The notes below the pieces were generated by a model that worked only from the letters and a program-made list of their open reading frames with translations, had not been told where the DNA came from and did not search any database. From positions 107,640 through 171,639 of the forward strand of contig JAPLTV010000059.1 in the NCBI GenBank assembly GCA_026397955.1: 64,000 nt of DNA, read 5' to 3'. A program made the position numbers and the translations under genes. This DNA comes from Verrucomicrobiota bacterium (lineage in GTDB: Bacteria; Verrucomicrobiota; Verrucomicrobiia; Opitutales; UBA953). This document shows, in pieces, positions 26,743 through 36,128 of this stretch; within the stretch, counting starts at the first letter, position 1; each line of letters starts with the position of its first letter.

Positions 26743-29120
26743 TGCGCCTGCTCCTCCTGGCCCTGATTGCGACGTGCGCCCTGCGCGCCGCCGCGCCCAT
26801 CGTTTCCTGCGATTACCCCAATGATGCCTCGGCCGCCAAGGCCTGGCGAGCCGTCGAAGGCTCGCCCGCGGCCCGCATCGGGCAGGACGATATCGCCCAT
26901 GTCCTCCGCCTCGATTGCAACTTCAACACGAACAAGCGACCCCGGACCTACTGGGATCATAAGGTCGAGCTAGACCTTTCCGACGCCGAAGGCATCCGCC
27001 TCGAGATCCGCTGCCGCGATCGTACGTCGATCGCGCAGTTCCACGTGTACTTCGAGGCCAAGGGCGGCTGGTATAACGCCAGCTTCACCCCGCAACGCAC
27101 TTCCGAATGGACCACGATCGAGGTCCGCAAGGACTCGGTGAAGACCGAAGGTAATCCGAGCGGCTGGCAGCAGATCAAGACGCTCCGCATCGCGGCCTAT
27201 CGGGCCGAGGATAAAGACACCTCGTTCGAGATCCGCAGCATCCGCAAACTCGGCCAACTGGGAGACGACACCCACGTCCTCTTGGTCAAGACCCCTGACG
27301 CCAAGGAGCGCTTCGACGAACGGCTATCACGCCAGCTGTCCGCTCGCGGCCTGCGCCATGCCACCGTGACCGAGTCCGAACTCACCCCTACGACGCTCGC
27401 CAAGACCCAACTGCTCATCCTGCCCAACAATACCAAACTCACCGACGAGGCCACGAGTGCGATCGAAAGCTACCTGAAGAATAACGGACGTCTCTTAGCC
27501 TTCTACTCGCTCCCGCCCCGCCTCCTCGCCGCCACCGGCATCGGCCCGGGTAAGCATCTCCTCGCCGACCCCAAGGGACGATTCGCTTCAATCCGACCCG
27601 TCGGCGATGCGCTGATCGGCGCCCCCGCCGTCACTGGCCAAGCTTCTTGGAACATCATCTCCCATCAGCCGATGGCTGGACGAAGCCGCACCGTGGCCGA
27701 ATGGTTTGATGCCACCGGCAAGCCCTCCGGCTTCCCTGCGGTCATCGCCTCCGACAACGCCATCCTGATGACGCACGTGCTGCTTGACGACGACAAGGAC
27801 AACAAAGCCCAGCTCCTTCTCTCCATGGCTGGCTTACTCCGCCCCGCGATCTGGCACGACAGCATCGCCGCGAAGTTGCGTCGCCTCGATGAACTCGGCG
27901 AATTCAAGGATTTCGCCGCTGCCTGCGCCTTCGTCCGTGCACTTCCCGGAGCCAAGTCGATGGCGCTCACCCGACTCGGTGCCTCGATCGCCGCCAAGGC
28001 GGACGCGCTGACCTACGAAAAGGCCGCACGCTTCACCCAGGCTCTCGCCAGTGCCGACCAGGCCATGAGACTCTTCCAAGAGGCCTACTGCCTCGCGCAT
28101 CCGGCCAAGCCGGGCGAGTTCCGCGCCGTCTGGTGCCACAGCGCCTACGGCGTCAAGAACCGCACCTGGGACGACGCGATTCTAAACCTGAAGAACAACG
28201 GCTTCACCGCTGTCTTCCCCAACATGCTCTGGGGCGGCGTCGCCTATTACCCAAGCAAGGTGCTACCGGTCGCGACGGATATCGCGACCAAGGGCGACCA
28301 GATCGCCGAATGCCTAGAAGCCTGCCGCAAACATGGCCTGCAGATCCACGTCTGGAAGGTCGACTGGAACCTCGGACGAGACGTGCCCAAGGAATTCGTC
28401 GCCAAGCTCCGCACTGAGCATCGCCTCCAGATGAGCGATACGGGCGAAGAAGAGCCCTGGCTCTGCCCTTCCAACCCGCTCAACGCCGCGCTCGAACGCG
28501 ATGCGCTGGTCGAAGTCGCCCGCAACTACGCCGTCGACGGCATCCACTTCGACTACATCCGCTACCCGGACGGTCGTCACTGTTTCTGCCCGCCCTGCCG
28601 CGAACGCTTCGAACATTCGACGGGGAGTCCTGTGGCCAAGTGGCCCGCCGATGTTCAGGTGAAGGGCGTCCGTCGCGAAGAATGGATCAAATGGTGCCAG
28701 GAGAACATCAACACCGTCGTCCGCACAACCAGCGAAGAAGTCCGTAAGGTTCGGCCGGGCATCAAGGTCAGCGCCGCGGTCTTCCGCCAATGGGACCAGG
28801 ACAGCCGCACCATCATGCAGGACTGGAAACTCTGGTGCGCCCGCGGCTGGCTCGATTTCGTCTGCCCGATGGATTACACCGACAGCGAGACCGGCTATGA
28901 CAGCTGGATTCGCCAGCAGAAGATTTGGGCCGGCCCCGCCGGACTGGTCCCCGGCATCGGCATCACCTCGTCGCACACCACCCTCGCCCCGGACGCCGCC
29001 GTGCGCCAGATCGAGATCACGCGCCGCTACGACACCCAGGGCTTCATCCTGTTCAATTACGGAGAACGAGAGGCCAAGGAGATGATTCCCGCACTCGGGC
29101 TTGGCCCCACCCAGCGCTAA
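26742..29120 (+). CDS. GHL10-type glycosyl hydrolase-like protein with N-terminal accessory domains
   Basis: A 792-residue exported protein, signal MRLLLLALIATCALRAAA. Residues about 20-175 look like a carbohydrate-binding beta domain. Residues about 180-340 resemble a Rossmann/glutamine-amidotransferase-like domain (HVLLVKTPD, LLILPNN). From about 465 to 790 is the GHL10 (DUF187, YngK-like) TIM barrel: FRAVWCHSAYG, QIHVWKVDWNLG and GIHFDYIRYPDG near 600, with acids typical of glycosidases. Only the N-terminal third differs from the usual architecture. The 3-bp shared stop/start with the isomerase gene argues for coupled function in sugar use. Confidence 0.82.
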   Translation: MRLLLLALIATCALRAAAPIVSCDYPNDASAAKAWRAVEGSPAARIGQDDIAHVLRLDCNFNTNKRPRTYWDHKVELDLSDAEGIRLEIRCRDRTSIAQFHVYFEAKGGWYNASFTPQRTSEWTTIEVRKDSVKTEGNPSGWQQIKTLRIAAYRAEDKDTSFEIRSIRKLGQLGDDTHVLLVKTPDAKERFDERLSRQLSARGLRHATVTESELTPTTLAKTQLLILPNNTKLTDEATSAIESYLKNNGRLLAFYSLPPRLLAATGIGPGKHLLADPKGRFASIRPVGDALIGAPAVTGQASWNIISHQPMAGRSRTVAEWFDATGKPSGFPAVIASDNAILMTHVLLDDDKDNKAQLLLSMAGLLRPAIWHDSIAAKLRRLDELGEFKDFAAACAFVRALPGAKSMALTRLGASIAAKADALTYEKAARFTQALASADQAMRLFQEAYCLAHPAKPGEFRAVWCHSAYGVKNRTWDDAILNLKNNGFTAVFPNMLWGGVAYYPSKVLPVATDIATKGDQIAECLEACRKHGLQIHVWKVDWNLGRDVPKEFVAKLRTEHRLQMSDTGEEEPWLCPSNPLNAALERDALVEVARNYAVDGIHFDYIRYPDGRHCFCPPCRERFEHSTGSPVAKWPADVQVKGVRREEWIKWCQENINTVVRTTSEEVRKVRPGIKVSAAVFRQWDQDSRTIMQDWKLWCARGWLDFVCPMDYTDSETGYDSWIRQQKIWAGPAGLVPGIGITSSHTTLAPDAAVRQIEITRRYDTQGFILFNYGEREAKEMIPALGLGPTQR

Positions 29121-29170
29121 ACGCCACTATTGGCTGGCTCTCCCGGCCACGCCCCTCATCCCTTTCTCGC

Positions 29171-29632
29171 ATGTCCACCGAACCGACTCCTCCCTTCGAC
29201 GGCCCCCAGCTGGGCGATACCGTCGACGGCCTGACGCTCATCGCGGTCGGCATCCGGGAAACCTTCACCGAAGTGCTCCCCGCGCACCGCGAGGCCTTCA
29301 CGCTCCTCAACGAATGGATGAGCGGCATCCGTCTCTATGAACTGGAAGATGCCCTCGACCTCGACGCCAACTTCTGGGACGAGCTCCTCGACTGCGACTA
29401 CGAGGTCGGCGAAGGCGAGATCGACGGCGACAAGCCGGGCGAGATGGTGACCATCTACGACGTCTGGGCAGACGAAAAGGAAGCCGACGCCTGCCTGGAT
29501 AAGCTCTGCGCTCGCCTCGAAGAACTTAAGGTCATGGCGATGGAGTTGCTGCCTCCGGGCCTGCACAACGCCGCGAAGACGCACAAAGCGCCCCTCGAGA
29601 CGCTCAAGCTGATCGCGCAGTTGGCCGACTGA
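29171..29632 (+). CDS. acidic hypothetical protein
   Basis: A 153-residue, very acidic soluble protein (many D and E) that I do not recognise. It is mostly helical, with stretches such as LNEWMSGIRLYELEDAL and EADACLDKLCARLEEL. No signal peptide, no membrane segment, two cysteines. It starts with the ATG at 29171 after a pyrimidine-rich leader. The longer frame upstream would overlap the GHL10 gene. It ends directly against the stop of the convergent gene. Confidence 0.6.
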   Translation: MSTEPTPPFDGPQLGDTVDGLTLIAVGIRETFTEVLPAHREAFTLLNEWMSGIRLYELEDALDLDANFWDELLDCDYEVGEGEIDGDKPGEMVTIYDVWADEKEADACLDKLCARLEELKVMAMELLPPGLHNAAKTHKAPLETLKLIAQLAD

Positions 29633-30397
29633 TCACTTCTTGACCGGCTTCATCGCCGCCAAGATGGCTTCCTTATTCTTCGGCCATTCGGGGTTGGGCT
29701 GACCTTCCCAGATACGGAGGTTACGGAAACTCCCGTCGACACCGACGCCGAGCATCACGCTCTGCTTAGGCTTGGCGAACAAGGGGTGCGAGGTCGTCGT
29801 GCTCTTGCCGGCAACGGTGGCCACGGCCTCCTGGCCACGGATTTCCAGCACGGCCACATACCATTCTCCCAGCTTAAGCGCCTGCGACACGCCCACCGGC
29901 GGCTCCTTGTCGCGTTGCTTATTCAAGGGACTGATACGCTCGGCCGAGTAAGCGGTAAGATTACTACCGCCCTGACTGATAAAGAAGGCCGTGACGTAAT
30001 CCTTTTCGTCCGTGGCCTTGACGAAGATCGAGCGATACTTGCGACCCTCGAGCGGGACGTCGTTCAAACGGAACTCCACCTGGATGACCGCATCCTGATA
30101 AGGCAGGCCAAACGAGGCTGTCGCCGGATGATTGGCCGCCGGGCCTTCCATGCCGTGGAAGGCACCATCGACGATATTCCAGCTACCCGAACGTCCACTG
30201 TTTGCGACCGTACTAAAACGCCAGCCCGCGAAACCGCTCGCGAAACCCTTGGGCTTATCGGGGCTGACCGCCGGCAACGTCGTGAGGTCCTGACGGGCCA
30301 GCTCCTTCCCGCGCAGGGTCAGGAACGTCGGCGGCAGTTCTTCGGCCGGCAATTGGACAGCAACGGCGAGCAAAAGCAGGTTGAAAGTCTTGTTCAT
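29633..30397 (-). CDS. secreted concanavalin-A-like (DUF1080-related) protein
   Basis: A 254-residue exported protein with signal MNKTFNLLLLAVAVQLPA. The fold is beta-rich: SGSWNIVDGAFHGME, IQVEFRLNDV and WYVAVLEIRGQEAVATVAGK match the jelly-roll pattern of DUF1080 (3-keto-disaccharide hydrolase-like) proteins, which are numerous in Verrucomicrobiota and Planctomycetes. Catalytic residues are not certain. It follows the sulfatase by 10 bp on the same strand and probably acts on the same glycan. Confidence 0.7.
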   Translation of the reverse strand: MNKTFNLLLLAVAVQLPAEELPPTFLTLRGKELARQDLTTLPAVSPDKPKGFASGFAGWRFSTVANSGRSGSWNIVDGAFHGMEGPAANHPATASFGLPYQDAVIQVEFRLNDVPLEGRKYRSIFVKATDEKDYVTAFFISQGGSNLTAYSAERISPLNKQRDKEPPVGVSQALKLGEWYVAVLEIRGQEAVATVAGKSTTTSHPLFAKPKQSVMLGVGVDGSFRNLRIWEGQPNPEWPKNKEAILAAMKPVKK

Positions 30398-30407
30398 CAG
30401 GAAACGT

Positions 30408-31940
30408 TCACTTCTTGGCCTTGGCCTTACCGGCAGGGCTTTTCTTGATCAGCTGCACGGCGACATCGTTCGCGAGGTCGTCGCCAGGAGTACTGCGACC
30501 GCGGGCGATGATCTTCTCGAGTTCGGTCCTCATAGCGGCGACGCGTTCCGGGAACTCGGCCTGGAGGTTCTTCCTCTCGCCGGGGTCTTTCGAAAGATCA
30601 AATAGCTGTACCGGCGGCAGGCCCGCCTCTTCGGCACCCGGCTTCGGCGAACTCCAACCACCGGACCCGGCGCTGAGGCAGAGCTTCCACTGGCCGTCGC
30701 GAATCGCAAAGCTGCCGTTCATCGACTGGCTGACGATACCCTGACGGCCCTCAGATCTGTCGCCACGCAATACCGGCAGGAAACTCACGCTATCTTCGCC
30801 CATGACGGCGGGCACGGTCGCGCCGGTGATGTCCGCGAAGGTCGCAAGGAAGTCGATCTGCCCGACGAGGGCTGACGACACGCCCGGCTTAACCTTGGCG
30901 GGCCAGCGCACGACGAACGGGACGCGGTGACCGCCTTCGTAAAGGTCAGCCTTGTTGCCGCGATAGATGTAGCTCGGCTCATGGCCGGCCTTCTGGAGCT
31001 CAGGAATATTGGCCGCCTTCGAGCAACCATTGTCGGAAGTAAAGATCACAAGGGTGTTTTCAGTCAGGCCCTGCTTGTCTAACGAAGCCAGCAGGCGGCC
31101 GACGTCATGGTCGACCTGCTTCACGAAGTCGGCGTACGGGCTAATGCCGCTGGTGCCCTGGAAATCCTTAGTAGGCACAATGGGCGTGTGCGGCGCGTTC
31201 AGCGGTACATAGGCGAAGAAAGGCTTGGCCGGGTCGGCCTTCTTCTGAGCCTCGATGAAGGCGATGGTGTGATCGATGACGGAGGGCAGCACGTCGATCG
31301 CCTCGAACTTCGGACCAGCCGGACCAGTGCGCAGCCAGGTCTTGGTCGCGCTGGGAATCTCGGTCATCCGGCGATCCTTGATCCAGACGAACGGAGGCAT
31401 GTCGAGCGAAGCGCTGATACCGAAGAACGTGTCGAACCCATGGTCGATGGGTCCGCCCGCGATGTCTCCTGCGAAATCAATCGCGCCGACATTCTTCGGA
31501 CTCTTCGAATAGTCGCCGCCATCATCCGCGAAACCGCCGCCAGCGACAGGGAAGCTCATGCCGAGATGCCATTTACCGAAACAGCCCGTCGCGTAGCCTT
31601 GCTGCTTGAGCAGGCCAGCGATGGTCAGCCGGTCTTTCGCGATGAGCGGCGGAGAGAAACCGCCGAGGACGCCGGACTGCAGGCGCGAGCGCCAGTGGTA
31701 GCGACCGGTCAGCAGGCTGTAGCGGGTCGGTGTGCAGACGCCTGAAGAGGTATGTCCGTCGGTGAAGCGGAGGCCGCCCTTGGCCAGGGCGTCCAGATTC
31801 GGTGTCGCGATCTTGCTCTGCGGGTTGTTGGCGGCGAAATCCCCGAATCCCTGGTCATCGGCGAGGATGACGATGATGTTCGGCCGCTCGGCGGCGACGA
31901 GCCCGAGACAAGCGAAGACGAGAAACAGGGGCAATCTCAT
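30408..31940 (-). CDS. secreted type I sulfatase
   Basis: A 510-residue exported arylsulfatase-type enzyme with signal MRLPLFLVFACLGLVAA. The metal-binding start is VILADDQGFGD. The activation motif CTPTRYSLLTGR near residues 70-81 has the cysteine to be converted to formylglycine. Further motifs are GKWHLG near 122 and a TSDNG block near 302. It would remove sulfate from a sulfated glycan or phenol. Its formylglycine-generating partner is not in the window. The upstream gene on this strand is the propeller-hydrolase fusion. Confidence 0.92.
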   Translation of the reverse strand: MRLPLFLVFACLGLVAAERPNIIVILADDQGFGDFAANNPQSKIATPNLDALAKGGLRFTDGHTSSGVCTPTRYSLLTGRYHWRSRLQSGVLGGFSPPLIAKDRLTIAGLLKQQGYATGCFGKWHLGMSFPVAGGGFADDGGDYSKSPKNVGAIDFAGDIAGGPIDHGFDTFFGISASLDMPPFVWIKDRRMTEIPSATKTWLRTGPAGPKFEAIDVLPSVIDHTIAFIEAQKKADPAKPFFAYVPLNAPHTPIVPTKDFQGTSGISPYADFVKQVDHDVGRLLASLDKQGLTENTLVIFTSDNGCSKAANIPELQKAGHEPSYIYRGNKADLYEGGHRVPFVVRWPAKVKPGVSSALVGQIDFLATFADITGATVPAVMGEDSVSFLPVLRGDRSEGRQGIVSQSMNGSFAIRDGQWKLCLSAGSGGWSSPKPGAEEAGLPPVQLFDLSKDPGERKNLQAEFPERVAAMRTELEKIIARGRSTPGDDLANDVAVQLIKKSPAGKAKAKK

Positions 31941-31986
31941 GCAAGGAAGATGCCTGGCGGGCGAACGCGGGCAACCAAAAAAAGGC

Positions 31987-34362
31987 CTACTTCAATGCTT
32001 CCGCGAACAGCCGATAGGCCTGCTCACGGGCGGAATCGGGAAAGTCATGCGGGCCTTCGGGATGGATGACTTGGAGCGCAGCGGGTGCCCCGAGTAACGC
32101 GTATACCGGCCGAGCGGCGGCGGCGATCTTGTCCACGCTCTGCCAATGGGAATTGGCGTCCCCGAGCGATGCGCTAATCAGCACGCGGCGCGGCGCCAGG
32201 GCGCCGATCATCTCATGAAAATCAAACGGGATCTCATTCAGGCGGCCCGCATACTCGGCCAGCCGCGGCATGTAGCGCGGCTGACACCAGCCCCGGCCGA
32301 ACTGCCAGACCGACGAGGAACCATCATAGTAATCGAGATACGAATCGAGGCCACAGCTGCTCACGACGACCTTGAGGCGTTCATCGAAGACCGCGGTGAA
32401 GACGGCGTTATGACCGCCGAGCGAATGGCCGATAACGCCATAGGAACCGCCGCGCACATATGGCAGGGAATCCAAGAGATCGAGAGCACGGACATTATCC
32501 CACACGGCCTTCATGGTGCCGCTAGCGTAGCCCAAGGCGACAAGGTCAGGCTTGTAGTCGGCGAGATGCGGGTAGGCTGGCGATAAGGTCACGAAGCCGC
32601 GTTCGGCCAGTTCCGCGGCATATTGCCGGTTGGCCTTGCCGCCAAGTCCGACCACAACACCCACACCCACCTTGTCATCGGTCGGATGAAGGCAAAGGAC
32701 GGCGGAGACCTTGGCGCCCTTGGCTAGCGCAGCCTTGGGCACGCAGAGATAGGCAGGCACGCGGCTGCCGCGTTCGGACTGATAGGTGATCTTGCGACGG
32801 ACATACGACCCCATGTCATCCTCCTTCTCGACCTTCATCGCCAGCGGCACCTTGCGCTCGAGTCCGGGCAACGGCCCCATGACGGTCTCCATGCCCAGCA
32901 CGATCTCCGCCCGACGATCGGCCCAGCCGGCGGCGGCGGCGACCGGCAAGATGGCGCCAGCGGCATCATGACGGACCAGAAGATTATCCCGCGGGAGCCG
33001 CCTGTCGGCAGGTGAACCATTGAGATCAAGGCGAGCCACATAGGCGTCACCACTCCCCTTGCTCGTCAGGGAGAGATGATCCAACTGCTGCGTTCCGGAA
33101 TAGGCGCCGGCGATGAGCAGCCCGCCATGGCCGTCCATCACATTGACATAGGCGTTATCCGAACCGACTCCGCCGGACTGCGTGAGCCAGAGTAGCGCGC
33201 CCGCTTCGTCGAACTTGGCGACATAGACGTCTGTCGCGCCACGACTGCGGAGGCTCTTGCCGCCGAGTGAAAACACCTCGGAGAATTCGCCGGTGAGGAA
33301 AGCGTTACCGACCCCATCGGTGGCGATGCCCAAGCCATAGTCGATACCGGGCCCCTGCCCTACCCGACTCCAAAGTAGTTTGCCGTCGGCATCATAGTGA
33401 CAGAGCAACGCATCAGAGTCCTTAGCGCTGGTCGTGGCATAGGTATCAGTACCGATGACGGCCTTACCCTTGAACATCCCGCTAGCCCAGACCCGGCCCT
33501 GTGCGTCGCAGGCGATCTCATGAAATAGGCAGCTGGGTTCGCCCAGGTGTTGCTTCAGCCAGAGCACCTGACCATCGCGATCGAGCTTGGCGACGAGGGC
33601 CGACGTGCCCGTGGGCGAGGAAAGCGGCTGGGCACCAAATGCGCCGACGCCGGCACTGAGGCCGCCGATATAAATGTTATCGCGGCCATCGACCACGACC
33701 CCATGCGCGGAACCGGTGGCTTTACCGGTCGCCACCTTGACCCAGACGAGCTCGCCATCGGCGTGATATTTGGCGGTAAAAATATGCGCGCCGGGCTCGT
33801 TGGGCACGACCACGTCACCGAACGTGGCCTCACCGACGACCGCGCCGGCGACGATCACGTCACCACGACTGTCGACCGCCACGCCATGTCCGTAATCATA
33901 ACCCTTTCCGCCCGCCGTGCGGACCCATCGAAATCTGCCGTCCTTATCATAGGACACCACGAAGACGTCGTAGTCTCCCCGCCCCCGGACGACATGTCCG
34001 TCGAACTCGGTGGACTCACCCTGGAAATGTCCGGTCACATACGAGTTGCCCTGCGCGTCGGTCGCCACCGCATACGCGCGGTCAATCTGCGGGCCGCCGG
34101 AGACCCGCGACCAGAGGCATTTTCCGCGCGGGTCGAGTTTCGCGACGAAGATGTCATTGAGACCAAGCCCTTTATGCGACACGGCACCGAAACTGACTTC
34201 ATCCGCGCACTCGCCAGCGATGAAGACATTGCCTGCGCGATCGACGTTCAGCCCGCGCACCTTGTCGGCCTTGACGCCGCCGCCGGAAGCCGCCCAGTCG
34301 AAGACCGGCGCAGCCGTGAGGCTAATTGTCAGATGCAGGAGCAAGAAGACGGAAAAACGCAT
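31987..34362 (-). CDS. SBBP beta-propeller fused to an alpha/beta hydrolase
   Basis: A 791-residue exported fusion with signal MRFSVFLLLHLTISLTAA. Residues about 22-450 hold repeated blades of SBBP type, each with a VDxxGNxxxxG-like core (DRAGNVFIAG, DAQGNSYVTG, DSRGDVIVAG) and an FVAKLD-like end. From about 455 to 791 there is an alpha/beta hydrolase with the elbow GHSLGG near 643, an acid further on and a late histidine in HPEGPHDF. The propeller may bind a polymer or surface. It is first in a run with the sulfatase and the ConA-like gene, and is divergent from the glucarate operon. Confidence 0.82.
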   Translation of the reverse strand: MRFSVFLLLHLTISLTAAPVFDWAASGGGVKADKVRGLNVDRAGNVFIAGECADEVSFGAVSHKGLGLNDIFVAKLDPRGKCLWSRVSGGPQIDRAYAVATDAQGNSYVTGHFQGESTEFDGHVVRGRGDYDVFVVSYDKDGRFRWVRTAGGKGYDYGHGVAVDSRGDVIVAGAVVGEATFGDVVVPNEPGAHIFTAKYHADGELVWVKVATGKATGSAHGVVVDGRDNIYIGGLSAGVGAFGAQPLSSPTGTSALVAKLDRDGQVLWLKQHLGEPSCLFHEIACDAQGRVWASGMFKGKAVIGTDTYATTSAKDSDALLCHYDADGKLLWSRVGQGPGIDYGLGIATDGVGNAFLTGEFSEVFSLGGKSLRSRGATDVYVAKFDEAGALLWLTQSGGVGSDNAYVNVMDGHGGLLIAGAYSGTQQLDHLSLTSKGSGDAYVARLDLNGSPADRRLPRDNLLVRHDAAGAILPVAAAAGWADRRAEIVLGMETVMGPLPGLERKVPLAMKVEKEDDMGSYVRRKITYQSERGSRVPAYLCVPKAALAKGAKVSAVLCLHPTDDKVGVGVVVGLGGKANRQYAAELAERGFVTLSPAYPHLADYKPDLVALGYASGTMKAVWDNVRALDLLDSLPYVRGGSYGVIGHSLGGHNAVFTAVFDERLKVVVSSCGLDSYLDYYDGSSSVWQFGRGWCQPRYMPRLAEYAGRLNEIPFDFHEMIGALAPRRVLISASLGDANSHWQSVDKIAAAARPVYALLGAPAALQVIHPEGPHDFPDSAREQAYRLFAEALK

Positions 34363-34459
34363 AAGTGGCCGGGGTCTGACCTGCCTCTAGCCAAACGTAC
34401 GGACCACTATCTGCAACCTGAACCCTCGGGCTATCTTGTTTGCCTCCGGAGCCGGGCTC

Positions 34460-34482
34460 CCCTAACCCTACCCCCTCTCTCC
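34460..34482 (+). repeat. short C-rich hexamer repeat before the dehydrogenase gene
   Basis: CCCTAA, CCCTAC, CCCCTC and a partial TCTCC unit lie end to end directly before the ATG at 34483. It is short and partly degenerate, so alone it could be chance. It matters because other starts in the same operon have stronger repeats. Confidence 0.5.
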
Positions 34483-36072
34483 ATGTCCTCCCTCCTCGGC
34501 CACTCTTTCATCGGTTTCGCACGCGGCCAGTCCACCGCCGCCGCCTACCGAGCGATCAATCCTGCCACGGCCACCGCCCTTGAGCCGGACTTCTTCCCGG
34601 CCACCGCTGCCGAGGCCGACAAGGCCTGCAGCCTAGCCGCCCAGGCCACCCCTTCCATGGCTGCGCTTTCGGGCAAGCAGAAGGCCGCCTTCCTCCGCGA
34701 CATCGCCACCCGCATCGAAGCGGCCACTCCTTCCCTCGTCGCCCGCGCCACCCAGGAAACCGGCCTGCCCGAAGCCCGCTGCCAAGGTGAGATTGGCCGC
34801 ACGATGGGCCAGCTACGCCTCTTTGCCGATCTCGTCGAAAAAGGTGACTGGATCGATGCGCGCATCGAGACGGCTAATCCGGACCGTAAGCCTCTGCCCA
34901 AGCCTGACCACCGCTCGCTGCTCCGTCCGATTGGCCCTGTCGCCGTCTTCTGTGCGAGCAACTTCCCCTTCGCCTACTCCGTCGCCGGCGGCGACACCGC
35001 CTCCGCCTTCGCCGCGGGCTGCCCCGTCATCGTGATGGCCCACCATGCGCACATCGGCACCGCCGAAATCATGGGCGGCCTCATCGTCGAAGCGGTGAAG
35101 GCCAACGGCCTCCCTGAAGGCACGTTCTCTCTCCTGATGGGCGAAGGACGCGTCATCGGTCAGCAGGTGGCCAAGCACCCGGCTCTCCGGGCCATTGGTT
35201 TCACCGGCTCCCGCGTCGGAGGCCGTGCGCTGATGGATTCCGCTGCCGCCCGCCCGACCCCGATTCCGGTCTACGCCGAGATGAGCAGCGTCAATCCCGT
35301 CGTGCTACTTGAGGGCGCCCTGGCCTCACGCGGCGAAGCCATCGCTACCGGCCTGCTCGGCTCGTGCACGCTCGGCGTCGGCCAGTTCTGCACCCAGCCT
35401 GGCCTGATCGTCCTGACGCGCTCCGCTGCTGCGGAATCGTTCATCAACAAGCTCTCTGCCCTCTTCACCGATTGCGGCGACGGCGCGATGCTCACCGCCG
35501 GTATCCATCAGGCCTACCAGAAGGGCCTAACGACCCGCGCCGCCCAGGCGGGCGTCAAGCTGCTCGCCCAAGGCAAGTCCAGCGGACAGCCCAATCGCGC
35601 GGTCGCCACCCTCTTTTCGACCGACGCCAAGACCTTCGTCGCCGATGGCTCACTGCAGGAAGAAATCTTCGGACCGAGTTCGCTTGTCATCTGGTGCGCC
35701 GACCAACGTGAAGTCGATGCCGTCCTCGGCGCCCTGCACGGCAACCTGACTGCTACCATCCACGGCACCGATGCCGAGCTCGCCCAGCAGTCTGCACAGA
35801 TCGCCCGCCTCGAGGCCGTCGCCGGCCGCGTGGTCGTCAATGGCTTCCCTACCGGCGTCGAAGTCTCACACGCCATCGTGCATGGCGGACCTTATCCGTC
35901 GCTGTCCGACGGACGCACGACCTCCGTGGGCTCCAACGCCATCTACCGCTTCACACGCCTAGTCTGCTTCCAGAACTATCCGGACGCCGCCCTGCCCGCC
36001 GAACTACAGAACGCCAACCCCCTCGGCCTCTCCCGCCTCGTCAACGGCTCCCGCTCAAATTCTGCGATTTGA
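34483..36072 (+). CDS. 2,5-dioxovalerate (2-oxoglutarate semialdehyde) dehydrogenase
   Basis: NAD(P)-dependent aldehyde dehydrogenase of 529 residues that oxidises 2-oxoglutarate semialdehyde to 2-oxoglutarate, the last step of aldarate breakdown. The cofactor block is ASNFPFAYSVAGGDT, the fold signature is GFTGSRVGGR, the general base is E of EMSS near 266, and the nucleophile is C of GQFCTQPG near 303. The KGSADH assignment comes from the neighbours, which supply the preceding steps, and from the long form typical of that group. Start at 34483; a longer frame would run antisense through the propeller gene. Confidence 0.85.
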   Translation: MSSLLGHSFIGFARGQSTAAAYRAINPATATALEPDFFPATAAEADKACSLAAQATPSMAALSGKQKAAFLRDIATRIEAATPSLVARATQETGLPEARCQGEIGRTMGQLRLFADLVEKGDWIDARIETANPDRKPLPKPDHRSLLRPIGPVAVFCASNFPFAYSVAGGDTASAFAAGCPVIVMAHHAHIGTAEIMGGLIVEAVKANGLPEGTFSLLMGEGRVIGQQVAKHPALRAIGFTGSRVGGRALMDSAAARPTPIPVYAEMSSVNPVVLLEGALASRGEAIATGLLGSCTLGVGQFCTQPGLIVLTRSAAAESFINKLSALFTDCGDGAMLTAGIHQAYQKGLTTRAAQAGVKLLAQGKSSGQPNRAVATLFSTDAKTFVADGSLQEEIFGPSSLVIWCADQREVDAVLGALHGNLTATIHGTDAELAQQSAQIARLEAVAGRVVVNGFPTGVEVSHAIVHGGPYPSLSDGRTTSVGSNAIYRFTRLVCFQNYPDAALPAELQNANPLGLSRLVNGSRSNSAI

Positions 36073-36074
36073 TC

Positions 36075-36120
36075 TAACCGCCAACCGCGTCCTAACCGCC
36101 AACCGCTAACCGCTTACCGC
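36075..36120 (+). repeat. YAACCGC heptamer array before kdgD
   Basis: Six 7-bp units: TAACCGC, CAACCGC, a 4-bp interruption (gtcc), TAACCGC, CAACCGC, TAACCGC and a variant TTACCGC. The array fills the gap between the dehydrogenase stop (36072) and the kdgD start (36129). The same heptamer occurs at 47066-47095 and 47175-47195. Confidence 0.92.
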
Positions 36121-36128
36121 TTCCATCC

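Noticed and set aside
33547..34482. Upstream extension of the semialdehyde dehydrogenase
   Set aside because: It runs antisense through the propeller-hydrolase gene; the family start is at 34483.
34460..34482. Telomere-like repeat (CCCTAA)
   Set aside because: Only one CCCTAA unit followed by variants, inside an operon; resemblance is chance.
36075..36120. CRISPR array
   Set aside because: Units are 7 bp without spacers, and no cas genes are present.
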